The position numbers and the translations under genes are program-made. Under the pieces are notes generated by a model. It was not told the DNA's origin. It did not search any database and saw only the letters and a list, made by a program, of their open reading frames with translations. 64,000 nt of DNA from Sedimentibacter sp. zth1 (lineage in GTDB: Bacteria > Bacillota > Clostridia > Tissierellales > Sedimentibacteraceae): positions 1,984,001-2,048,000 of the forward strand of contig NZ_CP071445.1 in NCBI RefSeq assembly GCF_017352195.1, in the 5' to 3' direction. This document shows, one piece after another, positions 9,120 to 18,002 of this stretch; the first letter of the stretch is position 1; the number at the start of each line of letters is the position of its first letter.

Positions 9120-9145
9120 CCCATAAAAATATAAGTTTTTATGGG
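9120..9145 (-). terminator. Terminator of the small membrane-peptide gene
   Basis: A perfect 10-bp stem (CCCATAAAAA with TTTTTATGGG, 6-base loop) is followed on the minus strand by TGTTTATTTTT. It lies 38 bases after the 30-codon frame at 9184-9276 and closes that unit. Confidence 0.7.
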
Positions 9146-9183
9146 CGCATAACTAGTCCTTGTAAAATAAAAATTATATTAAA

Positions 9184-9276
9184 TTAATTATAAATAAAAT
9201 AGATAATTATTAAGAAAATTAATAAACTAAATATTAAAACAAAATCATCCCTGTATTTTTTAAAATAATCTAACAT
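9184..9276 (-). CDS. 30-residue single-span membrane peptide
   Basis: A 30-codon frame starts at ATG 9276. It has a charged N-terminus (MLDYFKKYRDDF), then about 17 strongly hydrophobic residues (VLIFSLLIFLIIIYFIY) and a final Asn. AAAAGGA at 9290-9284 is a good ribosome site. A near-perfect promoter (9323-9296) lies directly upstream and a terminator directly downstream, so this is a complete short transcription unit. Tiny hydrophobic peptides with this layout include type I toxins and small regulatory membrane proteins. I do not recognise the family and did not find an obvious antisense RNA. Confidence 0.6.
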   Translation of the reverse strand: MLDYFKKYRDDFVLIFSLLIFLIIIYFIYN

Positions 9277-9295
9277 AAATAAATCCTTTTGATTT

Positions 9296-9323
9296 ATTAT
9301 ATCATTAGACTTTATTTTGTCAA
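9296..9323 (-). promoter_or_regulatory. Consensus promoter of the 30-residue peptide gene
   Basis: On the minus strand TTGACA (9323-9318), a 16-base spacer and TATAAT (9301-9296). Transcription would begin near 9289, giving a very short leader that starts at the ribosome site itself. Confidence 0.7.
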
Positions 9324-9401
9324 TAAAATATGATAATTTATATATGATTAATATTCCTTTTTTAAATTATATATACATTTTATAACATAAGTTCTATTTA
9401 A

Positions 9402-10730
9402 CTAAAATAGCAACTTAAGCTTTGCTATAAAATTATCTACATCTTTTTTTAACTCATTATCAGATATATTTCCATTCATTAGTTTATTAGATTCTTCTTT
9501 CATAAAATAGTACAGTAGATTATTTGGTGAATTAAATGGAATATCATAAGCAAAAAGCTTAATATATTCTTCTGATAGATTACCATTTTTAACATTATTA
9601 TTTATTATTTTCTCTATTCTTTCTATATCTTTGTTGTCGTTTCCTTCAAATTTAGTTTGCGTCATTTTAATAGACTCATATAACTTTTCTTGATTATCAT
9701 TTTTAAACGTAAAATTGCTACCCATAAATCCATCTTCAATATTTCCAAATTCATTTTTATAAAAATCTGGTGATATCATGTAGTTAACTAAATCGTATAT
9801 ATTATCATTATCTACATTTTCTCCTATATATATAGCACTAGATATTTTAATAGGAGAATAAACAACTATAGTATCATTTATTGTTTCTGCCTCTTTTCCT
9901 ACCCTAAACTCACCATTTTCACTATCATAAGGAATATACCAATTATATATATTACGGCTATCTGCGACTACTAAATATAAATTAGTTTTTTGGTCTATCA
10001 AACGTTTATACGAACTTTGATTTGCGCATTCATAATTAAATACTTTTTCTTGTGCCACTTCCTTTATTGCTTTTATTACATTTATTTTATATTCGTCATC
10101 TATATTTTTGCCTAGTTCCACAATATTTAAAGGTAACATATATTTTGCTGCCTTTTCTTCTATGTACATTCTATTTATAACATACTCGTTATTAAACTCT
10201 GCTCCCTTTTCTATCATCTCAAATACTATGCTTCTGTATTCAGGATATGATAACATATCTTTTTCAATTGTTATATCATAATAATTTAAAAGATTTATAT
10301 CTAATAAATCAAGTTTTGCCTCATACGAGCATGGTATATATGGTAAACATTTGAAGCTGTCACCAATATTTTCGTAGTTATCAATTTTAGTATAATCAGC
10401 ATGTTTTTGTGATACATTTTTCATTTCATTAGGCCCACCCCAAACAATACTATTTGCATTGTATAAGCTTGCATTTCTTTTCAATACATAGTCATCATAT
10501 GTCATTTCGTCATCTGTATAGTAGTGTATCTCCAGTGGTATTTCATTTTTTGAGCAATAATTTCTGACTTTTGGCAATAAATCATGCATTGACGATGTAT
10601 ATTCTCCATCGTACATCCATATATGAACTGTATTATTGCTAGTATCGATGTTTTTGTCAGCTTTGCATGATGTTAGGGACAAAACTAGTAGACTAATTAT
10701 TATAAACCATATATATTTTCTTTTCATCAT
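9402..10730 (-). CDS. Binding-protein-like lipoprotein, copy 1 of 3
   Basis: A 442-residue lipoprotein. The N-terminal hydrophobic helix ends in the lipobox LTSC (Cys22), so it should be lipid-anchored outside the membrane. The mature part begins with a VHIWMYDGE strand and ends with a KKDVDNFIAKLKLLF helix. This is the architecture of family 1 extracellular solute-binding proteins, but very diverged. It is the last gene of the ten-gene leftward operon. Residues about 130-250 and the last 35 residues are almost identical to copy 3 (12607-13908), while the rest differs strongly. Probable role is ligand capture for the ABC importer upstream in the operon; the ligand is unknown. Confidence 0.7.
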   Translation of the reverse strand: MMKRKYIWFIIISLLVLSLTSCKADKNIDTSNNTVHIWMYDGEYTSSMHDLLPKVRNYCSKNEIPLEIHYYTDDEMTYDDYVLKRNASLYNANSIVWGGPNEMKNVSQKHADYTKIDNYENIGDSFKCLPYIPCSYEAKLDLLDINLLNYYDITIEKDMLSYPEYRSIVFEMIEKGAEFNNEYVINRMYIEEKAAKYMLPLNIVELGKNIDDEYKINVIKAIKEVAQEKVFNYECANQSSYKRLIDQKTNLYLVVADSRNIYNWYIPYDSENGEFRVGKEAETINDTIVVYSPIKISSAIYIGENVDNDNIYDLVNYMISPDFYKNEFGNIEDGFMGSNFTFKNDNQEKLYESIKMTQTKFEGNDNKDIERIEKIINNNVKNGNLSEEYIKLFAYDIPFNSPNNLLYYFMKEESNKLMNGNISDNELKKDVDNFIAKLKLLF

Positions 10731-10788
10731 AACCTCCAGTAAAATTGTACTATTAAAGTAACACTTATTTATATTAAATAGTATATTA

Positions 10789-11085
10789 TTATTCTATTTT
10801 ATAACGTGTTCTTTTATATGAATACCAACCACATTTGCAAATATAAATATCCTCATATTCAAGCCTTACATAATGATATGGCTCTTCCTCATATTTTCCT
10901 GTGACTGGATTAAATATAGTATCTACACCATCAAAGACTTTCTTACCAATATAGATTGATGTCTCTAATTTTGGTCTATGATGTCCATCTGGATAATAGT
11001 CACAAAGTTCAACAGCATAAACTGTTGCAGTCAATGCTATAACAAGCAATAATGTTAAACATAAAATTTTACTTCCTTTTTTCAT
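10789..11085 (-). CDS. Small secreted Cys/His protein, copy 1 of 2
   Basis: A 98-residue protein with a signal peptide (about 1-23, ending VYA). The mature N-terminus contains CDYYPDGHHR and the C-terminal part CKCGWYSY. Both blocks are shared with the paralogue at 13958-14275, while the middle differs. Three Cys plus a His pair suggest a metal site or a disulfide. I take ATG 11085 as the start because GGAGG (11094-11090) precedes it; the frame extends to a TTG at 11097 that would overlap that site. I do not recognise the family. Its place among binding-protein-like lipoproteins suggests it is either cargo or an accessory of this transporter. Confidence 0.65.
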   Translation of the reverse strand: MKKGSKILCLTLLLVIALTATVYAVELCDYYPDGHHRPKLETSIYIGKKVFDGVDTIFNPVTGKYEEEPYHYVRLEYEDIYICKCGWYSYKRTRYKIE

Positions 11086-11206
11086 TTTTTCCTCCAAAAT
11101 TATTTATTTAATATTAATTTTTATATATAAATTAGATACTCTAATAGTACATACAATAATATAAATTGTAATAACAATTTTTCTCATTATCCCCCTCCTG
11201 CTTTCG

Positions 11207-12505
11207 TTAAAATTTTAATTTCAACTTATTTATCATATCATCTACATCATCTTCCAAATTTACATTATCTAAATTATTGTTTAATAACTTATTAACTTCA
11301 TCGGTAATAAATATAGATAAACCAAAGTTAGGTGATAAAAAATAATCATAACTTAACATTTCAACATATTTTTGTTCTAAATTGCCACCTTTTATATTGT
11401 CATTTATTACTTTGTCTAGTTTTTTAATTACTTTTTCATTTTTCTCATAATATTTGTCATAACCTGTATATTTACCTTCCATATCATATAAATAATACTT
11501 TAAATCATTATTAAATGTATAATAATATTCAACCATACTCATATTTAACAATTTTATATATTCTGGCGATAATATATAATTTACAATATCATATACGTGT
11601 TCATTTGTTACCTTATCACTAATGTATATACCATTGTTTATTACTCCAGGCCTAAATACTACAACACCATCCTTTAAATTTTCTACCAGTTTTAAACTTT
11701 CACCGTTTGAATACATAGGAGAAAACCAATATTGAACAGGAAAATTTGTAAAAGATATCCACAATGGCAAGTTTGTATGTTGGTCTATCAATTGATTACT
11801 TAATGCATTTGTATAGCTATAATCATCATAAAAATTATCACTTGCAATTTTTTTTATAGCGTTTATTAAATTTAATTTATAATTATCATCTAAGTCCTTT
11901 TCCGTTGCTGTAGTACTTAACCTTAAACTATAATTATTAACTATATTATCTATATATAATTTTTTTAATAATTCTTCATTTGTAAACCTAGCACCTTTAT
12001 CTATTAGCTCAAATACTAAATTTATATATTGACTGTAGGAAATCATATCTTCTTCAATATTTATATCATAATAATCAAGCAATTCTTCGTTTAATAGCAA
12101 GCAATAAGAATTATGAGAACACGCAATAAAAGGAAATTTTTTAAAATTATCGCCAACATTTTTGTAATTCTTAATTTTATTATAATCTGCATGTTGAGTA
12201 GGTAAACTTTGCATTTCTCTATATCTTCCCCAAACAATACTGTTGCTTTGAGCTAAGCTTACATTTCTTTTTAAAATGTAGTCTTCGTACGTCATTTCCT
12301 TACTTGTAAAATAGTGAACTTCTAAAGGTATATTATTCTCTAAGCAATACATACGAATACTTGGAAGTGCATTATAAAATGAACCTTCTATTTTATCCCC
12401 ATACATCCATATATGAACTGTATCATTATTTTTGCCAGCTTTACAAGCTGTTAGTACTACTAAAATCAATAGAATAAAAATTAATAATTTATATTTTTTT
12501 TTCAT
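11207..12505 (-). CDS. Binding-protein-like lipoprotein, copy 2 of 3
   Basis: A 432-residue lipoprotein with signal helix and lipobox LTAC (Cys21). It aligns end to end with copies 1 and 3: it shares VHIWMYG at the mature start, a Y-EDYILKRN-SL segment near residue 75, SNSIVWG and a final DDVDDMINKLKLKF helix. It is clearly older in divergence than the copy 1/copy 3 pair. As an extracytoplasmic, membrane-tethered protein it would present a ligand to the MalF/MalG-like permeases encoded upstream in the same operon. The binding specificity cannot be read from sequence. Confidence 0.7.
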   Translation of the reverse strand: MKKKYKLLIFILLILVVLTACKAGKNNDTVHIWMYGDKIEGSFYNALPSIRMYCLENNIPLEVHYFTSKEMTYEDYILKRNVSLAQSNSIVWGRYREMQSLPTQHADYNKIKNYKNVGDNFKKFPFIACSHNSYCLLLNEELLDYYDINIEEDMISYSQYINLVFELIDKGARFTNEELLKKLYIDNIVNNYSLRLSTTATEKDLDDNYKLNLINAIKKIASDNFYDDYSYTNALSNQLIDQHTNLPLWISFTNFPVQYWFSPMYSNGESLKLVENLKDGVVVFRPGVINNGIYISDKVTNEHVYDIVNYILSPEYIKLLNMSMVEYYYTFNNDLKYYLYDMEGKYTGYDKYYEKNEKVIKKLDKVINDNIKGGNLEQKYVEMLSYDYFLSPNFGLSIFITDEVNKLLNNNLDNVNLEDDVDDMINKLKLKF

Positions 12506-12606
12506 TTTATACTCCCTTTGTTATGTCCTCTAATCTTGCTATGATTTTTAGAATTATAGAGTCTTGAAAATAAATGCTGTTTTATATTATATATATTATT
12601 ATTTAA

Positions 12607-13908
12607 CTAAAATCGCAACTTAAGCTTTGCTATAAAATTATCTACATCTTTTTTTAACTCATCATCAGATATATTTCCATTCATTAGTTTATTAGATTCA
12701 TTACTTATAAACTCATATAGCGATGAATTTGGAGTATTAAATAACACATCAAATTGTAAAAGTTCAACATATTCTTGTGAAAGATTTCCGTTTTTTATAT
12801 TACTATTTATTATTTTTTCTATTCTGTCTAAGTCTTCTTTATTGTTTTCTTTAAACTCTAACAAAGATTCACCATTCAAAATTACATATAATTCATCACT
12901 TACATCGTTTTTTAACGTGTATATTTGAACACTGTCTTCTGCCTCATAACACCTATTCTTTATACACTCAGTTGATAGTATATAATTTACTACATCATAT
13001 ACTTTTTCATTTTTTACATTTTCTGCTACAAACACAGAATTAGTTATATATAACGGCTTAAAAATCATAATTGTGTCAGATATTGAATCTACTGTTTTCA
13101 TAATACCAGGCTCTCCATTATAAGGAACATTCCACAAGTCCATATCTATACTCTCAGCTACTGTCAAGTAAAGATTAGTCTTTAGGTCTATCAAACGTTT
13201 AGACGAACGTTGATTTACGCATTCATAATTAAATACTTTTTCTTGTGCCACTTCCTTTATTGCATTTATTAAATTCTCTTCATATTCATCATTTATATTT
13301 TTGCCTAGTTCCACAATATTTAAAGGTAACATATATTTTGCTGCCTTTTCTTCTATGTACATTTTATTTATAACATACTCGTTATTAAACTCTGCTCCCT
13401 TTTCTATCATCTCAAACACTATACTTCTGTATTCAGGATATGATAGCATATCTTTTTCAATTGTTATATCATAATAATTCAAAAGATTTATGTCTACTAA
13501 ATCTATTTTACCAATATATGAGCATGGTATATACGACAAACATCTAAATCCTTCTCCAACATTTTTATAGTTATCAATTTTAATATAATTGGCATGTTCG
13601 CTTGGGAGACTGCACATTTCATTAGCACCACCCCAAACAATATTATTTGGATTATTTAAGCTTGCATTTCTTTTCAATACATAATCATCATCTGTCATTT
13701 CATCATCTGTATAGTAATGTATCTCTAGTGGTATTTCATTATCTGAGCAATAATTTTCGACTTTTGACAATGAATTATGCATTGATGATATATACTCTCC
13801 ATCGTACATCCATATATGAACTGTATCATTATTTTTGTCAGCTTTACATGATGTTAATATAAAGATAAATAATACAAGCAATGCTATAAAAAATATATTT
13901 TTTCTCAT
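12607..13908 (-). CDS. Binding-protein-like lipoprotein, copy 3 of 3
   Basis: A 433-residue lipoprotein with lipobox LTSC (Cys21) and the same fold outline as copies 1 and 2. Its first 110 residues, a block around 130-250 and the last 35 residues closely match copy 1, including at the DNA level. The segment from about 255 to 395 differs almost completely. The 3' end and the bases after the stop (TTTAACTAAAAT) also match copy 1. This patchwork points to gene conversion or selection for diversity in one lobe. It follows a small Cys/His protein, repeating the pattern seen around copy 1. Confidence 0.7.
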   Translation of the reverse strand: MRKNIFFIALLVLFIFILTSCKADKNNDTVHIWMYDGEYISSMHNSLSKVENYCSDNEIPLEIHYYTDDEMTDDDYVLKRNASLNNPNNIVWGGANEMCSLPSEHANYIKIDNYKNVGEGFRCLSYIPCSYIGKIDLVDINLLNYYDITIEKDMLSYPEYRSIVFEMIEKGAEFNNEYVINKMYIEEKAAKYMLPLNIVELGKNINDEYEENLINAIKEVAQEKVFNYECVNQRSSKRLIDLKTNLYLTVAESIDMDLWNVPYNGEPGIMKTVDSISDTIMIFKPLYITNSVFVAENVKNEKVYDVVNYILSTECIKNRCYEAEDSVQIYTLKNDVSDELYVILNGESLLEFKENNKEDLDRIEKIINSNIKNGNLSQEYVELLQFDVLFNTPNSSLYEFISNESNKLMNGNISDDELKKDVDNFIAKLKLRF

Positions 13909-13957
13909 TTTATTTCTCCTATTAAATTAATACTATTAGCAATAACTCACTATTTAT

Positions 13958-14275
13958 TTAATTTAAATACGTTTTACTTGAATATATTTCATAAGTTCTC
14001 TCACTATAACCATACCACCCGCATTTACAACATGTTATATCTCTATAGTGGTAAATATAAAAATAGAAATCTTTTTCTTCGTAACACCCTTTCTCTATAT
14101 TATAAATTGTATCTGTACCAGCTACTCTTTCTTTATCTAAAAAGTAACTATTTGTTTCGACTCTATGGTGTCCATCTGAATAATAGTCACAAGGCTCAAC
14201 TGCAAAAACTGTTGCAGTCAACATCATAATAAACACTAAAGAAAAGCACATTATTTTATTACTTGTTTTTCTCAT
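13958..14275 (-). CDS. Small secreted Cys/His protein, copy 2 of 2
   Basis: A 105-residue paralogue of 10789-11085 with a signal peptide (about 1-25). It has CDYYSDGHHR after the cleavage region and TCCKCGWYGY towards the C-terminus, so it carries one more Cys than copy 1. The conserved outer blocks and variable middle suggest a structural frame with a changeable face. It sits between the FtsX-like gene and lipoprotein copy 3. Function unknown; a secreted ligand, toxin-like or metal-binding role are all open. Confidence 0.65.
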   Translation of the reverse strand: MRKTSNKIMCFSLVFIMMLTATVFAVEPCDYYSDGHHRVETNSYFLDKERVAGTDTIYNIEKGCYEEKDFYFYIYHYRDITCCKCGWYGYSERTYEIYSSKTYLN

Positions 14276-14383
14276 TTTATTCCTTCCAAATATTTTAATA
14301 GTATTAATTGTACACCCTTAATTATTTATAAATTAGCTTTTGCTAATAGTATTCATACTAATTCTTATTAATGCTAGCTTTAG

Positions 14384-15421
14384 TTACTTCTTGTATAGTT
14401 GTTTTATATTGGTTATTATGTTTACAAGTAAAATTGTAATTATAATCAAATATATAAATCCTATTTTTAACACAATTATTTCATAGCAATTAAATCCATA
14501 CTTAAAATTATGCATTAAAAATTCTTTGATTAATAAATACAGAGTATCTAAATTTTTAATAGAAGTAATATTTATGCTAAAAGGTAATCTTGTAGTAAAT
14601 AAATTTTTCATAGCATATACACATATTAAAAATACAAATATAATTACTACTGCTAAGCATATAATCGTTAGTAACGATAAAACGTTATTTTTTTGCTTTA
14701 TGTACTGATAAGCTGTTATAATTCTATTTAGTTTGCAATATCTTTTTTTATACTCTTGAATTACTATTTTTAGTTTTTTTATTAGTAACAAAATTGTTAA
14801 AATACAAACCATCGCAATCAAAAAACACAATATAACTTTCAAAACACTATATAAATCATTATAGTCTTTTATACTGTTATAATTTATGTGTCGATATTCT
14901 AGAGCTGTCTGAATTATATCTTTATCAACATATTCGTATTTGCTACTTTTTTCTACGTATAGGGTTTGATTTACTATATTATTTTGTTCAAGTGAATCTA
15001 AATTTTTAAGAATTATATCATTGGTATCTAAAAGTATACCATTTATAAAATAGTTTTCGCCTTGGAACTTAAGTGTATTACTTATCGCATAGTCTTTAAA
15101 TAACTTTTCTAAAAATTTTTCTCCAACTATAGCCTCATGTTTTTCTAAGGATATAGATTTGTTATCTAACCTATATTGATTTAAAATTATATTTATATTT
15201 CCTTCATATACCTTGATCGTCTTTCCATCAATTAGTACATCATATACATTTGCATAGTCATATGCATACATTTTATCTACAAGCTGCTGTACACTTTCAG
15301 GAATATAAAATGATTCAAATGTTATTTCTACTAAATTTGTGTCTATATGATTGTTAACATAACCCAACATAATTATTGTAACTAATATTAGTACGAGTAA
15401 ACATATTATACTTTTCTTCAT
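14384..15421 (-). CDS. FtsX/MacB-like membrane protein
   Basis: A 345-residue protein with the FtsX topology: one N-terminal helix (about 4-22), a large extracytoplasmic domain (about 23-190), then three helices (about 193-216, 247-275 and 312-338). The outer domain has segments such as VGEKFLEKLFKDY and NYFINGILL that resemble the MacB periplasmic core. Overlap of four bases (ATGA) with the adaptor gene upstream shows translational coupling. No dedicated MacB-type ATPase is encoded nearby. It may act with the adaptor as a mechanotransmission or export unit, possibly borrowing the operon's ATPase. Assignment rests on topology and weak motif likeness. Confidence 0.55.
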   Translation of the reverse strand: MKKSIICLLVLILVTIIMLGYVNNHIDTNLVEITFESFYIPESVQQLVDKMYAYDYANVYDVLIDGKTIKVYEGNINIILNQYRLDNKSISLEKHEAIVGEKFLEKLFKDYAISNTLKFQGENYFINGILLDTNDIILKNLDSLEQNNIVNQTLYVEKSSKYEYVDKDIIQTALEYRHINYNSIKDYNDLYSVLKVILCFLIAMVCILTILLLIKKLKIVIQEYKKRYCKLNRIITAYQYIKQKNNVLSLLTIICLAVVIIFVFLICVYAMKNLFTTRLPFSINITSIKNLDTLYLLIKEFLMHNFKYGFNCYEIIVLKIGFIYLIIITILLVNIITNIKQLYKK

Positions 15422-16395
15422 TTTACTCTAACCCTCATATTCATCTTTAACTTAGATGTTGGATATTTTACAACATTTTTAATATCATTAGGAGATACAC
15501 GCCAATTATCAATTGATATACCCAATTCGTTTTTTCCTACAGTACTAATCTCACACGACTGTTCATATAACACATTCTGTTTACCCAATATAGTTTTTTC
15601 TTCAACTATAATATAAATTACACCACTTGCACCTTCTTTTATCCCCTCATATGATAAAAATGCTGTTTTAGGTACAATAGTATCACATTGTGTGTCTTTT
15701 ACTATTTCTAATTCTACATTAGAATAAAGTTTCATTGTACTTTGACTTAATCCTTCTACATCAAAATACACTTGTCCATAATCTTGAAATTCATTATAAT
15801 CTACCATCTTAAGCTGTAGTATGTTGTTATTTTTAAATTGAATTTTAGGTCGTTGATTTACTACCTTATTCAACACATCACTACTTACATTTGCTTCTAC
15901 ATACACATTGGTATCATAATAGCAATATCTACAAATTAGTTCTCCTTTTTTTAGTTGTACATTTTCTGAAATATAATCTATATAAACTTTATTGGAAACA
16001 CTAAATTCTCCACTTTGATTTATTTGAATATTTTCAATATCATCTTTTATATTTTCATTATTATTTTCTGATTTTACCGTAATAGAGTTTTTATCAACGA
16101 TGTTGTTAGCTGTTACTAGTTTAAAAAGTGATTTATCCTCAACTATTTGAGCGCTTTTTATATATACATTTTCTAAAGATAATTCATCATTTGCATAAAT
16201 ATCTATATAGTATTTAGGTCCTATTACACCTGTGAATTCATTGACTTCTTTTATAATGTCATTTGTTTTAACCCTTGATGCTTCAACAACATACAGCCTA
16301 TTGTTATTTATTATCATAATAAAAACGCCTAGTGAAAAAATAATTAATATAAATATAGAAAATAATTTTATAACTTTTTTTAATATATTGCTCAT
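15418..16395 (-). CDS. HlyD/MacA-like adaptor protein
   Basis: A 325-residue protein with one N-terminal membrane anchor (about 10-30) and an extracytoplasmic remainder rich in beta-strands. The C-terminal region (IVPKTAFLSYEG, VIYIIVEEKT, ISTVGKNELGISI) matches the membrane-proximal domain pattern of HlyD/MacA membrane-fusion proteins. A central KVYIDYISENVQLKKGELI stretch resembles a lipoyl-like hairpin (with KKGELI). It overlaps both neighbours by four bases, so it is made together with the FtsX-like protein and the MalG-like permease. Adaptors of this kind normally work in export; finding one in a sugar-importer operon is odd. Confidence 0.6.
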   Translation of the reverse strand: MSNILKKVIKLFSIFILIIFSLGVFIMIINNNRLYVVEASRVKTNDIIKEVNEFTGVIGPKYYIDIYANDELSLENVYIKSAQIVEDKSLFKLVTANNIVDKNSITVKSENNNENIKDDIENIQINQSGEFSVSNKVYIDYISENVQLKKGELICRYCYYDTNVYVEANVSSDVLNKVVNQRPKIQFKNNNILQLKMVDYNEFQDYGQVYFDVEGLSQSTMKLYSNVELEIVKDTQCDTIVPKTAFLSYEGIKEGASGVIYIIVEEKTILGKQNVLYEQSCEISTVGKNELGISIDNWRVSPNDIKNVVKYPTSKLKMNMRVRVK

Positions 16396-17213
16396 ATTTT
16401 TTTACCTCCACTTATAGAAATCAAAGATTTTAACTTGTCTATGTTATTAATAACAAGTGTTAATACTGGGAACATAAATATAATACTCGATGCATAAAAC
16501 ACTTCTTTATTTGCTTTATAGAGTGTGTTTAAAAATATAGATGCAGGCATTTTAGACATAGAATTTAAAAAAATTAACGGTTGCTCTATCATATTCCAAT
16601 TCTCTACAAATATAAGAAGCGCCAATGCCATAATAGCATTTTTAGAATACGGGATAATAACCTTATATAAAATTTGAAAATTGCTTGCTCCATCTATTTT
16701 TGCTATATTTATAAGGTTTTGAGGAATATTTTGATAAAACTGTTTTAGAAAAAATACCCCTAATGTACTAAATATACCGGGTAGAATAATTGGCATATAG
16801 GTATCAAACATTTTTAAGCCCATGCTATTTTCTACAGAATTAAAGAAAATTACATTTGGTATCAATGTTATTTGCAGTGGCAAAAGCATAACAAATATAT
16901 ATATAATAAATATAATATTTGAAAGTTTATTTTTTCTAAAAGCAAAGTAGTATGCTGTCAAAGCTGATAAAACAATTTGTCCAACAATTATGAGAGCTAC
17001 AATAAAAACTGAATTGATTAACATTTTAAACAACTCAGGCTGTTCAAATACTAATTTTATATATTGCTGAATATTAAAAGCAAACGGTATGAATGATTTA
17101 CTTTTTGATACTTCTACTGAATCCATAAATGAGTGTGATATAGTATACAACACTGGTGTAAAAAATGTTATCACAATAATTATTGATAAAATAAATTTTA
17201 TTATTCTTTTCAT
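16392..17213 (-). CDS. Carbohydrate-type ABC permease, MalG/UgpE family
   Basis: A 273-residue inner-membrane permease with about six transmembrane helices. The cytoplasmic EAA loop reads IAKIDGASNFQILYKVIIPYSKN at roughly 174-196 (split here only by my selection), with the conserved Gly that docks onto the ATPase. It pairs with the MalF-like permease ending 16 bases upstream. In family 1 (CUT1) systems such a pair moves oligosaccharides or glycerol phosphates. Here the partner binding proteins are so diverged that the substrate cannot be inferred. Confidence 0.85.
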   Translation of the reverse strand: MKRIIKFILSIIIVITFFTPVLYTISHSFMDSVEVSKSKSFIPFAFNIQQYIKLVFEQPELFKMLINSVFIVALIIVGQIVLSALTAYYFAFRKNKLSNIIFIIYIFVMLLPLQITLIPNVIFFNSVENSMGLKMFDTYMPIILPGIFSTLGVFFLKQFYQNIPQNLINIAKIDGASNFQILYKVIIPYSKNAIMALALLIFVENWNMIEQPLIFLNSMSKMPASIFLNTLYKANKEVFYASSIIFMFPVLTLVINNIDKLKSLISISGGKKI

Positions 17214-17228
17214 TTTTCCTCCACCTAA

Positions 17229-18002
17229 CTATTTAACTAATTTTTTGTTTCTGTAGTTTCCCCAAGTGACAACAGCAAGCAACATAACTAAAATAATAAT
17301 TAGAAATATGTCCGCCGAAACTACAAGTACATCTGGATGAAATTTTTTTAACTTTATGTATAAATAATTTTGTATGGTAAACATGCTAAGCTCAGGAATT
17401 TCACCGAATATAGCAAATGTATATTTAAATATTCTCAGAGAGTTGTAAATACTAAGTATTATGGATAAAACTAATGCATTTGAGTGAAGTGGTAGTATGA
17501 TTTTGAACAATACCTGAAAATGATTTGCTCCATCAATCCTAGCTGCCTGCTCTATGGATTTGTCTCTGCTTTTTAGCGATATAAGCATAATGAGATACGA
17601 ATAACCTGTGCTTGCCCACAAAAAAACTACTCCTAAAAAGCCTATGCTACCTAATTGCTCATGAAAGCCGTCATACATTATTTCTTTAAAAAAACCCGAA
17701 ACTGATAATGCAGGCAATACAATTGGAAGTATGATAACCATTTGAATTACTACGGAAAAATCAAAATATTCAGTCAAATACGCAAGTATAAATCCAAGTA
17801 TAACAACTATAGGTATATATATAATCATAAATAGAAGTGTGTTTTTTACTGCTATAATAAATGCTTCATCACCTAGAACACCTTGACTGCTTAACATGTC
17901 AAAATCAAAGTCAAACTGCAGCAATATAAAAGGAATAATAAATAAAACAAACACTCCAATTATACTTAGAAAGGAATATTTAACTAACCCTCTTGTATTC
18001 AT
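17229..18002 (-). CDS. Carbohydrate-type ABC permease, MalF/UgpA family
   Basis: A 257-residue six-helix permease. The EAA loop is EQAARIDGANHFQVLFKIIL at about 150-169. It is shorter than E. coli MalF and matches the UgpA-like size. The ATG overlaps the stop of the ATPase gene (ATGA), so ATPase and permease are translationally coupled. It forms the transmembrane heterodimer with the MalG-like protein. No periplasm-type extra loop is present, in line with a Gram-positive importer. Confidence 0.85.
   Translation of the reverse strand: MNTRGLVKYSFLSIIGVFVLFIIPFILLQFDFDFDMLSSQGVLGDEAFIIAVKNTLLFMIIYIPIVVILGFILAYLTEYFDFSVVIQMVIILPIVLPALSVSGFFKEIMYDGFHEQLGSIGFLGVVFLWASTGYSYLIMLISLKSRDKSIEQAARIDGANHFQVLFKIILPLHSNALVLSIILSIYNSLRIFKYTFAIFGEIPELSMFTIQNYLYIKLKKFHPDVLVVSADIFLIIILVMLLAVVTWGNYRNKKLVK

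Noticed and set aside
10789-11085. Lactococcin 972-like bacteriocin assignment for the small secreted protein
   Set aside because: Size and signal peptide are similar, but the CDYY..HHR and CKCGWY motifs do not match that family and no bacteriocin-associated integral membrane protein was recognised.
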